DNA of 49,503 bases. Origin: Tieghemiomyces parasiticus. Lineage: Eukaryota; Kickxellomycota; Dimargaritomycetes; Dimargaritales; Dimargaritaceae. Location of the stretch: NCBI GenBank assembly GCA_027575765.1, contig JANBPT010000267.1:1-49503 (forward strand), written 5' to 3'. Below, one piece after another: positions 21,772-31,857 of this stretch. The notes under the pieces were generated by a model that was not told the DNA's origin, did no database searches, and worked only from the letters and a program-made list of their open reading frames with translations. Every line of letters begins with the position of its first letter. Position 1 is the first letter of the stretch. The translations under genes and the position numbers were made by a program.

Positions 21772-24700
21772 GACGGAGCGTTTAGAGTTGGGCTGTGGAG
21801 AGACGTGGGTGGACGGCGTTTACTCAAATGCCAAGCTAAAGTTATCTGGATTCAAATCGAAGATTGATAATAGCGAGCGCAGGCTGTGGAATTGACGGCA
21901 TGAGAGAGTAGTGGAGATTCAGACACCCACAGCCTTGTCAGCGCCAAAGTGTGGCGAGGTGACCCAACCGTAAACAAACAGACTAGCCTGGACCCTGCGC
22001 CAGCAAATTATGATTGGTCCACTTATATTCGGGGTTGCGCTTATAACTTTTGTAATCGTACGACGTCCTCTAGTGCTCAGTGTTAAGTGCCGACCCTTAT
22101 GTTATGGATATCCTGGGCCGAGCGATAAGGGTAGACTGACTAAGCAAAATATCTATTGATGCTTAGTGATGTAAGCAGCTACTACGAATTAGGGGAAGTC
22201 AGCGCAGGCGTAGTCATCCCAAACACCTCTTAAAGCAAACCTGGTCAATCTGATCATTGTTCAGACCATAGTTTCAAGATACGGTTCGTAGTTCTTTGTC
22301 AGCCTATCCAGCCATAAGCCAAGTTCCTGGATAGAACAACGATTCCAATTTAGCACAGCGACTCTGTAATTTTGGTGGTCAATAAGTAGGCCGCTTCCCC
22401 GTACAGAACAGTCTCGCGGTAGAGATCGGCCAGAAACCTGCATAGGCCCAACATTAACCGAACCCTCCTTTGAGCTTTGCTTAGACTCCCCACATGCATC
22501 GTTAAGCAGATAAAACGCACATGTCCACCTTCTCTGTCAAGTCCAATCTGGCCGTGGACGAGTGGCTTCATTTCATTTAGCCCTACTGAGCAATATTCCT
22601 AGTGTGTGGTGGGGGGGCTTCTCTTCCCGCAGCCCCTTCGAAAACAAAGGCACCCGCCCTCCTCCTCCTCTCTGTAACGTACGGGTTTGTTTGAGAGCCA
22701 TCAATCTTCTTGCTCTGAGCAATACCATCTGCATTGATGGATTAGATAGCTCTGTCATAAGTAAAACTACCCTAGAGGAAACTAAAGGCTCATAGCCAGC
22801 GAATTAAAGACTAAATAACTGACAGGCTTATTAAACTGGAACGTGTTAAGCGAGGGTTGGTTGATTGTGTGGTAGATTTCTGTTATCGAGTGGCGACCAC
22901 GCAGGGTCTTTTATATCGAGGGGTGTTCTGCATCCATTGTAATGGCTATCGCTTGGGTTGGGAGGATTCAATGGACGACAGTGCGTGGTGGGGTTAGCGC
23001 CAAGGCGAAATATGAAGGCGGTTGTCAAGCTGCCGGAGCTATGAAGAGGAAGTCTGATGGAAACTAGGCCCTAAAAGGATCGAGGTGGAGGCGCCTGTCA
23101 AGGAAATGGTGATGTCCAACAGATCAGGAAGGTTGGTGTCACGGGAAAAGGATATTATGTATGTCAAATAGGGAAGATAGACAGAGAAAAGGGGTGGAGA
23201 TACCACAACATACTCGGCTCAGTAGTTTAGGGCGTGCCAAATGCTGTGAATGCGCTACGTAGAGGTTTGGACAAGAGAACTTGAGTCGGGGGTTGGGAGG
23301 GGCCATGGTGCGATAGTGGCAACAAAGTCAAGGTGGAAAATAGAGTCATGCCAGGGGTGGCGAATCGGCGATGGACAAGCAGGTATACTGGCTGTTTGTC
23401 AAGGAGCCAAGGAGTGCAGCTGGAAAATGCCGTCTGAAGAAAGAAAATGGGCCGAGTATTGAAGCATAGCAGCTAGAGTGGTTTGGGTGAAGGCCGGTTA
23501 ACAGATCAGGTGGTAAAAATCTGCACCAAAATGTGAATATAGAACAGGTGTGATTCCAACAGGCAGGTAAGTGCAGGCAGCCATTCAGTAAAGAAAAGCA
23601 GCCAAATGGGATGGGATGTCGCGAGTGGTTTAAGATGCATGCATTATTATCTGCACCCGGGGTCAAACTCTGTAAGGCGGTGGCGGGCTACCAACCACCA
23701 GGCAGCCACACCTGTAGCTGAGAGCATAGGCAATGTGGTAGTATTCGGTATGAGGCTATCTGCCCAGCCGACTTACCTTTAAGGTGCCTTCCCTCCATTA
23801 CATCGCATGGAGAGTGGCCCAAGTAGCTTGCATTTGTTGCATCTTAGTCCTGCGATAACAGAGCCAGAAAGTTCTGTATGGGCCTGGCGGGGAACGGCCT
23901 TTGCGCTGGCACTTCAACTGCGGCTTCTTGTCAGCAGTAGTAGCGGCCTTGCACTTTGCAACCTTAGCAGGTGCCGGACCACCACCACCACCATCATCCT
24001 GGGACTTTGCACATTGGAACCACTCTGGAGTCTCACCATTGGCCCGGAGGCTCAAGCGGATGGTGGTGTAGTAAATACACGGGGGTTGAGAATACGATAT
24101 AAAAGTAAAGGGTTATAGGGCAGTCTCTCATTTATTGAAGTAGCCGGTGGATAGATACTGTATATCCATTCTGGCCTTGACTTCCAACCGTTGATGTGAA
24201 GTGGCAGTAGTGATGAATACATCATAGGAAAAGCAGCAGGGAAAAACACAGCAGGAAGGAGACGAGAGGACAATGCAGCATGCTATCCTAAGAACGACTC
24301 ATCGTAGGATAATGCATCAAACGGTGCAGGTGACTTCGATGGACTCAGCTTATCGTGAGCGTTCCGAATCCAGGTGAGAGGTCGCTGTTAAGGCTACGGT
24401 CATAAGTTGGCGATTATTCCGATCACAATCATCAGCAATGGTGGTGAATAATATCCCAGATCAGTTTTCAGCCCAGCCATCAATGGCATTGGCCTAGGCT
24501 GGTATGTCAAGTGGAGTCTACCTGGCGCTGTCGGTTCAGCTTGAGGACCTAGCGTCAGCGACCTCAACAACAACAGGCTCAACGCAGGGCTCACCAGTTC
24601 TGGCGCAAAATGCGACGGCGCATACTGGCTGGCCACAGCCCGTGCAAACAACGCGTCACCCCAGACGCACAGCTGGCGAGTGGGTAGCACACAATGCCTA

Positions 24701-26281
24701 TCTCAGTAGGCGCAAAAATAATTCTGCTGCTATGCGAATACCTCTTCAAACTACAGTAGGCACATAATCTCTGATCACGTCAACCAAATGAGGTCGCGCC
24801 CGTTAGTGGCGGCTTTTGGGCGGAGATTGTAACCTTAAGTCTTTCAGTGACTTTGATGGGCCTGGCCTAGCCCTACGATTTTCCTGGCAGGTAGCTAGCA
24901 TGGCCAGTCCGGTAGGTCAGAACTTGTCATGTAGTCACGTATCTCAAAAAGAGATCGAGTCGAAGAGAACTGGCTGATTTGAAATTTGGTTGTCGCCGAA
25001 GAAATGGCTCAACGACAGCCGATCAGGAGGAAGATGCGGGTTAGAGGTGGGTGTAGAAATTGGTGCTTTGGCTATCCTTTCATTGGGTCAGAATGTGGTG
25101 GCCCTATACTCTGAACCGAACCGGCTGAGAAATGGCGTCTGAGCTCGACTGTTCCGCCGCGGCTATCTGTCCATCGTTCTGCCCCACTTCATCCCCACAT
25201 GTGCACAATGTGGCTAAACGTGAAAGCGTAGATATGATTGGATGGCAGATATAATTCGTTGGCCGCCGAACCCACCCGGCTTCGGATTTGACAAACCATA
25301 ACGATTGACGGAGTCTTCATATGCAACTAAACGTAAAGGGGGTGGTATATGTGCTTGAATAATGCATAGAGTTGGTCTAATGGCGAACGCCTCTCTCTCA
25401 AGTAAGGAGAGCCCATGAAAACCATTACATAGGGGGGCTATAGTGTGGTAGGAGAAGGGCCTCCGACCTGGCCTGTACCGGGCTACGGCCGTCGCGGTGG
25501 GCTGAATGAGGGGGTGAGTGTCCTATACCGCGGGTTCCAATGAGATGGAACGGGTCAGCTCCAATAAAAACAGCATACGGCCCCCATATTTACCCCTGAG
25601 AGTAAGTGACTCGAGGCGGTGCAGGAGTCACAGAATTTGTCACTTTCTGATATTTACGTGGCAACCTGTCGACCTAATGTGTAGAGGCCAGGAGCGGCAG
25701 TATGGGGGGAGGGGGTTCGCGGGTCATGTCTCGCAGGGGCATTGTTTTAGCCAACAGAAGCGGTGGCTGCGTCCGGCCAGGGGCAATGAGCTACCTTCTT
25801 AAGGCGAAGCTGGGTATAGATGCTAGATATAGTTATATTGTCAGACGCTCGAAGGTGACTAGTGACTCCCGACCGATTTGAGTGGAAGCAATCCCTGGTG
25901 GTCCCTAAACGGCGCGTGAATGATAGCGATGTCGGTTTATTACGACTAGTGCCGAGTCAATGGTCACTCCTGAAGTCCGCCATGCGGATGGTCCGGTGGG
26001 GTGGGCTTGAGGGAGTGAGCGTTGGTGCAACAGGCATTGAGAGGGACCTCCAGTGGGCCACGCCTGTCTCCTCCATGCCCTTCATTCTGGCTAGCCCGAT
26101 GCGAACCGCAATTCTAATTGCAGCGTCGCTGGGCTTGACTCGTCCATTAGGCGCGCACCGGTGCCAAGGCGGGCTTAGCCAGATTTCTAGTGAGAAGAGA
26201 CAGCCGCCCTGCTTTCCCTCCACCCATTTTTATACCTACCTCTTTACGAAGGCCTCGCCATCCCAACACAACATCCCTTCG
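21772..26281. other. Gene-poor region, about 4.5 kb
   Basis: No gene could be assigned. Base composition is more AT-rich and mixed than in the flanking genes, and all frames are short with no conserved motifs. The first 130 nt or so are the CTF4 upstream region. The only stretch with protein-like character is a minus-strand open frame at about 23798-24115 with spaced Cys and many Lys/Ala codons. It could be a terminal exon of an unrecognised small protein. I found no repeats or transposase signature. Confidence 0.4.
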
Positions 26282-26289
26282 TATATAAA
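26282..26289 (+). promoter_or_regulatory. TATA box of the Gly-rich secreted protein gene
   Basis: The sequence is TATATAAA on the plus strand, 219 nt upstream of the ATG at 26508, with a C/T-rich ATG-free leader between. The same octamer precedes the secreted protein gene at 47105. Confidence 0.6.
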
Positions 26290-26507
26290 CCCCGAGCCAG
26301 TGCGCTCTACCTGATTCGATACCCCCACACATCACTCTCATCTGCTACCCTGGCAGCATTTTGTCTTCCTTACCCCGCTCTCCCTAATATACATTAACCT
26401 TACGATCACAACGGTCGACCCGCCAGGTCTACAACTTATATTCATACGTCAACTTCACAAATCACACCTTAACTCACGACCAATCTAGTAATCTTCGAAC
26501 CGTCATC

Positions 26508-27476
26508 ATGAAGGTCAACGTTATCTGCATCACAGCTGCCATGTTGGCTGTTCTCTCGGCCCCTGTCCTGTCAGCTCCCATCGACCGTCTTTTCAATGAT
26601 CTCGTCTGCGTCGATGTCAAGGCTCTGAACGATCATGGTCGTCAAGGGTCTGTCTGCAATGATGGCAATGGCGGCGGTAACGGCGGTGGCAATGGCGGCG
26701 GCAATGGTGGTGGCAACGGCGGTGGCAATGGCGGCGGTAACGGTGGTGGCAACGGCGGCGGCAATGGCGGCGGTAACGGCGGCGGCAATGGCGGCGGCAA
26801 CGGCGGCGGCAACGGTGGTGGCAATGGCGGCGGCAATGGCGGCGGTAACGGCGGCGGCAACGGTGGTGGCAATGGCGGCGGTAACGGTGGTGGCAACGGC
26901 GGCGGCAACGGTGGTGGCAATGGCGGCGGCAACGGTGGTGGTCACAACGGTGGTGGTCACAACGGCGGTGGCAACGGCGGTCACAACGGCGCTGGCAACG
27001 GCGGTCACAACGGCGGTGGCAACGGCGGTGGCAACGGCGGTCACAACGGTGGTGGCAACGGCGGTCACAACGGTGGTGGTCACAATGGTGGTGGCAACGG
27101 CGGTCACAACGGTGGTGGTCACAACGGCGGTGGCAACGGCGGTCACAACGGTGGTGGTCACAACGGCGGTGGCAACGGCGGTCACAACGGCGGTGGTCAC
27201 AACGGCGGTGGTCACAACGGCGGTCACAACGGCGGCGGCTACCCTGGTAATGGTGGTCACAACGGCGGCGGCTACCCTGGCAATGGTGGTCACAACGGCG
27301 GCGGCTACCCTGGCAATGGTGGTCACAACGGCGGCGGCTACCCTGGCAACGGCGGTCATAACGGTGGCGGCTACGATGGCCGCGGCCATGAGCATAAGCA
27401 GGAATCTCACCAAAGCCGCAACAAATATGAGTCGAACCAACACAATCATGCCGAAGAATATGTCCGCAAGTGGTAA
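26508..27476 (+). CDS. Secreted Gly/Asn/His-rich repeat protein (322 aa)
   Basis: The protein has a clean signal peptide (residues 1-23, ending VLSA before PID), then a 30-residue head with only two cysteines (C34, C50) that could pair. A repeat body fills most of the rest. Residues 54-145 are 23 consecutive NGGG tetrads. After that come GHNGGG/GNGG modules with regular His, then four GGGYPGNGGHN units (nucleotides 27231-27362) introducing Tyr and Pro. The tail is charged and non-repetitive, rich in His, Gln, Ser and Asn, and ends VRKW. No hydrophobic segment follows the signal, so it should be fully exported, to the wall, matrix or medium. Glycine-rich wall proteins and prion-like sticky proteins have similar composition, but I cannot name a family. 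Spaced His could bind metal. It sits alone in a gene-poor region with its own TATA box. Confidence 0.8.
   Translation: MKVNVICITAAMLAVLSAPVLSAPIDRLFNDLVCVDVKALNDHGRQGSVCNDGNGGGNGGGNGGGNGGGNGGGNGGGNGGGNGGGNGGGNGGGNGGGNGGGNGGGNGGGNGGGNGGGNGGGNGGGNGGGNGGGNGGGNGGGNGGGHNGGGHNGGGNGGHNGAGNGGHNGGGNGGGNGGHNGGGNGGHNGGGHNGGGNGGHNGGGHNGGGNGGHNGGGHNGGGNGGHNGGGHNGGGHNGGHNGGGYPGNGGHNGGGYPGNGGHNGGGYPGNGGHNGGGYPGNGGHNGGGYDGRGHEHKQESHQSRNKYESNQHNHAEEYVRKW
26667..26942 (+). repeat. 12-bp minisatellite, 23 units encoding NGGG
   Basis: Twenty-three in-frame 12-nt units read AAY GGN GGN GGN. Synonymous T/C changes are scattered among units, so the protein repeat is perfect while the DNA is not. This suggests either purifying selection on the peptide or recent unit spread with third-base drift. 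Confidence 0.9.
26943..27362 (+). repeat. His-containing second repeat block with four 33-bp YPGN units
   Basis: This continues the repeat region with CAC AAC (His-Asn) inserted at intervals, giving GHNGGG and GGNGGHN modules. It ends with four 33-nt units (27231-27362) encoding GGGYPGNGGHN. A degenerate fifth unit (GGGYDGRGHEH) leads into the tail. Confidence 0.85.
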
Positions 27477-27949
27477 TCACCCTTTGCCATATGTTATCCC
27501 AACTCCTCACTTCCCACATCCCTTCTCATTCTTCATTTATTAGCGACCGCGATCACTCTTATCTTCATTCTTTATTGCGTATGTTCAACTCAATGGTCTT
27601 GGTACTGAATCACCGATCTTTGCATAATTAAATTCCTAGACCACAACAGCACATTACTAATGGTCACCATTAAGTTTCATATTTATAAATAAGTACCTCA
27701 TTACCTAGTGTGAAAGCTTGATCGAGCTGAAATGACTCGCACGTGACTTCTCAGGTCAAACGAGATGCGTATATGAATATTTTTTTCATTGAATTCATCT
27801 CTGTCCGACATAGTTAGTATTGTCATTACTCGGCCCAAGGAATTAGCGCCTTGTATAGGCGGTGCCACATATTTTGAGACAATCAAACCTCAATGCATAT
27901 TTAAAATAGTTTCCGCCACTCTTTACCACTCGACGACCTCGCTCTATTT
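27477..27949. other. 3' flank of the Gly-rich gene, no gene seen
   Basis: AT-rich sequence with no recognisable coding content, separating the Gly-rich gene from the decayed transposase. Confidence 0.5.
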
Positions 27950-28870
27950 AGCTATCAAGGCAGGCTCTAAAGTCATTTGGCTGGAGCCTGGCTAAATGCA
28001 ATTGCCAGGCGTTCATAACCACCCCCACTGTGCCGAACTTCTTGCCCCTCAGTCGCTGTTTTCTGTTACTGAGCAGCCAGAAGTCGCAGGGGGCCAGGTC
28101 CACAGGACTGTAGGGAGGGGCCGAAAGAAGTTTGAGTTTAGAGGTGATAATGTAGGCCTGGGTAGCTGCAGCACAATGTAGTGGTGCATTATCATGGTAA
28201 AGTCGTGGAGGGTAATGGTCCAGACTTCCACGTACCTCCACCCAGGCCTGAACCATGGGCTGCAGCCCGTACTCTACATAGAGTTCGGTGGAGACCTTGA
28301 CACCAGGGGGGCTTGACACTCAGGTGTAATAGGCCACGCCTGGTGAAATTAATGGTCAGCATCACCTTGGGTGTGGTATGACCTTGGTGGGTTTCAGTAG
28401 TGATAAGGCCACCTTTAGGGCACCACCCCCGTCAATTAGAGCCAGCAGGTAGTCACTGGCTCTGTCGAACTCCTCCAGGAACTCGGTGGCAAAACGTACC
28501 CGCTGATGGTACTGGTCGTCCGTAAGGGTGTGGGGGGCCAGTGATTGATAAGGCTGTGCAACCCCAGGTCCCTGCGCAGGACTCTGCGCATGGTACTAGG
28601 GAAAGTATGGCAGGCCCAGGCCAGCTGCTCAGCAGTAAGTCGAGGGTCTTTCCCCAGCTGTCTCAGGATCATGTCCCATAATGTTCACCAAGGCTGCTCA
28701 ATGGGCGGCCAGAACAAGGGCCATCTGCAAAAGCGTGGTGACCTGTGTGAAAGCCAGCCAGCTACCTGTAGATGGCGGGGTAGCTAGGGGCAGCTGGGTT
28801 CAGCTTGGAAGTCAAAACATTCAGAATAGCATCTGCCTTGTGGCCCTCCAGATAGTAATTATAAATAAGG
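27950..28870 (-). pseudogene. Decayed Tc1/mariner-type transposase
   Basis: Minus-strand fragments in shifting frames follow the order of a mariner transposase. The N-terminal helix-turn-helix part is near 28850-28700 (SYPAIYR, then CSGRPLSS), a second HTH part is in 28672-28540 (DPRLTAEQLAW), a linker follows (LTDDQYHQRVRFATEFLEEF), and the DDE part comes last (YHDNAPLHC, PYSPVDLAPCDFWL). In-frame stops lie at 28764-28762, 28671-28669 and 28364-28362, and there are several frameshifts (near 28680, 28540 and about 28330), so it is non-functional. The retained HDNAP and DLAPCDFWL signatures identify the superfamily. I could not define terminal inverted repeats or the TA target duplication, so the outer limits are approximate. 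Confidence 0.85.
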
Positions 28871-31857
28871 ACCCATAAATCACGCCTGGTTAACCTGGGC
28901 GGAGTGGGGGAGGGGTGGCTTTAAAAAATAGTCATGATAGATGGTTAAATAAAACAAGGTGTGAAGTCAGAAATGGTTCAATCCTGGAGTGGTTTACACC
29001 AATTGACTCATAATTCATTCTCCTAGGTTCTATCTGAACCACTGCGATGTGAGACCCCCGGCTTAAAAGTCACCAACGATTTGGGTTCACCTGTACTGTA
29101 GTGAAAGCAAATTATGAATCGAATGGGTAGGCATGTACTTACGTGGTGTAGAAAGTGGCCCGTTTGTGAGACAGCCAAGCTTGGTGTTGGGATGGAGAGG
29201 ATACCTTCTCGACTCACTCCTTGTCCGTGGATGCATTCCCTTCACGACCATTCCGCAACAGAGCATCATATCAGTTGGTATTTAAGTACATATAACGTCC
29301 CTTAGCTTACTCAGTCTCTGTCTTTCCCATAACATGTACAGTGGCACCAATACACCTATTTTTCTCTAGTATAGCCTGCTGAAATGGGTTTTATAGAACT
29401 TCAAGCATTTTTACCTCTAAAAATAAGCAAAAGCCAATATCCTAGACATACTTGAATTACCGGCAATCGGCACCCAATACAATACCTCGCCAAACTTGCG
29501 TCTGACGTCACGCAGATTGGCGTCACATACTGCCCAGCTGCAATTCTAGCTGGTGTTGTACTCCTCATTCCCACAATTTCCTCCCACGGGTTATTAAACG
29601 ACTCGACCTGTCGCGATTAAGACGTCGTTAGCAACTGGAGTCGTATAGGTATTGTGGTCAATTGAATTGCCTTCCCAATGTTAAACTCATTGAAGCATTG
29701 ATTGATGCTGCATTCCCGCCTTCGCGTATCCCATGCCATAGCTTGATCCCGATCAATGATGGCCTACCTATTTGGTAGTCTGCATTAGTCGGCCTTCAGG
29801 CTTTTATCCATATCTATTATCCCCTTTTCTTTACCTACTTTCATATATCATTTTCGATGAGGCGTTCAATCTTCCTGATCTTTGAACGTGCCTTCCTCAC
29901 TGGCGCCGCCGCCTGTTATTCTTCTAGGACCTTCCTTTCTCTACCCTTGCTTTGGCGGCTACCTAGCCGTCCTTCTATTCATACCGGCGCCCGGTCCCGC
30001 CACGGCCTGTCGTCCTGGATTCCCCTAGTCCAGGCTGGCTAGCTACTTGATTGATGCTGGCCATCATCCAAGTATAAAAAGACCTAACGGTCGCCATACA
30101 ATAAACGACAGCTATCATCCTACTTAATAATCCCCAACCCCCGTTTGAAGCTTTAAAAGCTTGTTCGGTACTTAGTACGACTTACGCCTACCACAGGTAT
30201 TAATGATATAATACCTGTGATAGTAAGAGGCAAGCTGACATTGCCAACCCCTGCTGGTAAGGATGTCACTTCTGTCAACGGCAGCCCTTTTGGCTTCAAT
30301 GGCAAATTTTAAACATGCGGGTGGAGGGGGAATACAGCAAACAGCGCTATAACCACGACCACGAAGGTACTGGTTAACATGCAATAACGGCCAACGCTAA
30401 TCCAACCGGGGTTTCAATGTGAACAAGAGTTTCCACAGAAAATTTACGCTCCGGACCCGTGAGCATTTCCTCGCCAAGCCTTCTAGTCTAACCGTTTATT
30501 GTCGCTTGCCATTTGGAACCATTTGATAGGCCAACAGCCTGTGCTGTACCTCATGTGTGCCTCTAGGCTTGGTTCCGGAACCGCTAGCTCGCCACCTCTG
30601 GCGATGAAGGCTAGTGACTTCCTAGGGGCGATAGCCCGTACCACTGATCACCACCGGCTTCATTGATATCGGCAGCTTTAGGGATGCCCGGGTAGAGCGG
30701 CTCTGTCAACTGAACCGAAGAGTGATTTACTACCTGCATGCTACAAGGATTGGAACGTGCCTTGTTTAGGAACGACACATCGTAGCGGTAACCCACACCA
30801 TTACCTTTGATTCACGGGCTAGGTGGTGTGAGCAAAATTCAGTGCGAAATGGTGGTGGCCCCATGTCCCACGCTTAGGCTTCCATCCTCGCTCCCCCCTG
30901 TTGTATAACTCAAGGCGTACCACTGAATCGCCGTTCAGAACAATATGTCTGTTCATACACCCCTGGCATTCCAGCCATGTACATAGGGGATGTCTCCTTG
31001 GTGGCCAACCAGCATGCAGCGGATCGGATCCGAATGGCGGCCAGGGCCAAGAAATTCAATGACAGGAGAGTGGCGGCGGCTCGGTCTGACCCGGGATGCA
31101 GCACGTCGTTCACTGCCATATCGGTCCCGGGATATCTGCTTCTCCCCGCAACGCTTAGACCACATTCTCCAGGTGGGCTCTGGGGTATCCACCAGTCAGG
31201 GTGGCTCGGGGGGAGGTGGGCAATGTGCGATATGAGAAGGGGCGGGGGTGGAATGCAGTGCAGCCATGGAACCCAGTGAGATACGGTCTCGTGACCGTGC
31301 TACGGGCAGGCGATGGCGAGCCTGTCGCGGGGCAGCCGTACACAGCACCGAGCGTATCCTCCCAGTACCGGGCCATATAACCTCGCGCCGAGTCCGGGCG
31401 CAGACTACCCTGCTTCGTCCATGCTAGCGTTCCTATTTCCCTGTCCTTTGTGTCCATGTCGTTAACTTAAACCGGCAGGCTTAGCATACAGTGCCCTGCG
31501 TCCCAACTTTACCACCTTCTTGCATATCACCTGTCCCCCGTACATGCTCGACCTGCCTTGGTCAGCTGCACCTCCTACCACCCTTCTTGTGTAGGTGCGT
31601 GGCCTTTGCTTACCGATATCAGCCAACTGCGCTATAATCACCACCTTCCATTCTCCCTTTGTCGCCCAGTTCGCGTCCCATATCCGACCGCAGGGCTTGC
31701 ACCGCCGTTCACATTTAACCGCCTGCCTTCGCAACCGAGTCGAGGTACTATCCACTGGTCCATACGATATATTGTCCATCCCGCACCGATTAGCTGTTAC
31801 TTTCAGTTGTTGCACCTTACGTCACCTTGTCTGCATACCGGAATCCCGTTTACTAAG
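28871..31857. other. Gene-poor region upstream of the first zinc transporter
   Basis: About 3 kb with no assignable gene. It contains a TATAAAAA at 30073-30080, a cluster of inverted repeats at 30148-30219, and a 29-codon ATG frame at 30263-30352 with a hydrophobic start. An ATG frame at 30977-31279 (100 codons) has no recognisable content. The last 300 nt or so before 31858 are ATG-free on the plus strand and probably form the transporter leader. Confidence 0.4.
30192..30219. repeat. Inverted repeat with 11-bp arms
   Basis: CACAGGTATTA at 30192-30202 is the exact reverse complement of TAATACCTGTG at 30209-30219, with a 6-nt loop. A second perfect inverted repeat with 7-bp arms and a 1-nt centre lies at 30148-30162 (AAGCTTT/AAAGCTT), and GTAC-TTA-GTAC lies between them. 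The role is unknown. Confidence 0.7.

Noticed and set aside
24400..24690. Minus-strand 96-codon frame with hydrophobic segments
   Set aside because: No recognisable start context, domain or splice partner; composition is consistent with random sequence.
26667..27362. CRISPR-like regular repeat array
   Set aside because: The repeats are contiguous, in-frame codons with no unique spacers, in a eukaryotic gene.
26571..27449. Long Ala/Val/Thr and Arg/Cys/His frames on other strands of the Gly-rich gene
   Set aside because: They are by-products of the 3-nt periodic repeat. Only the 26508 frame has a signal peptide and non-repetitive conserved-looking ends.
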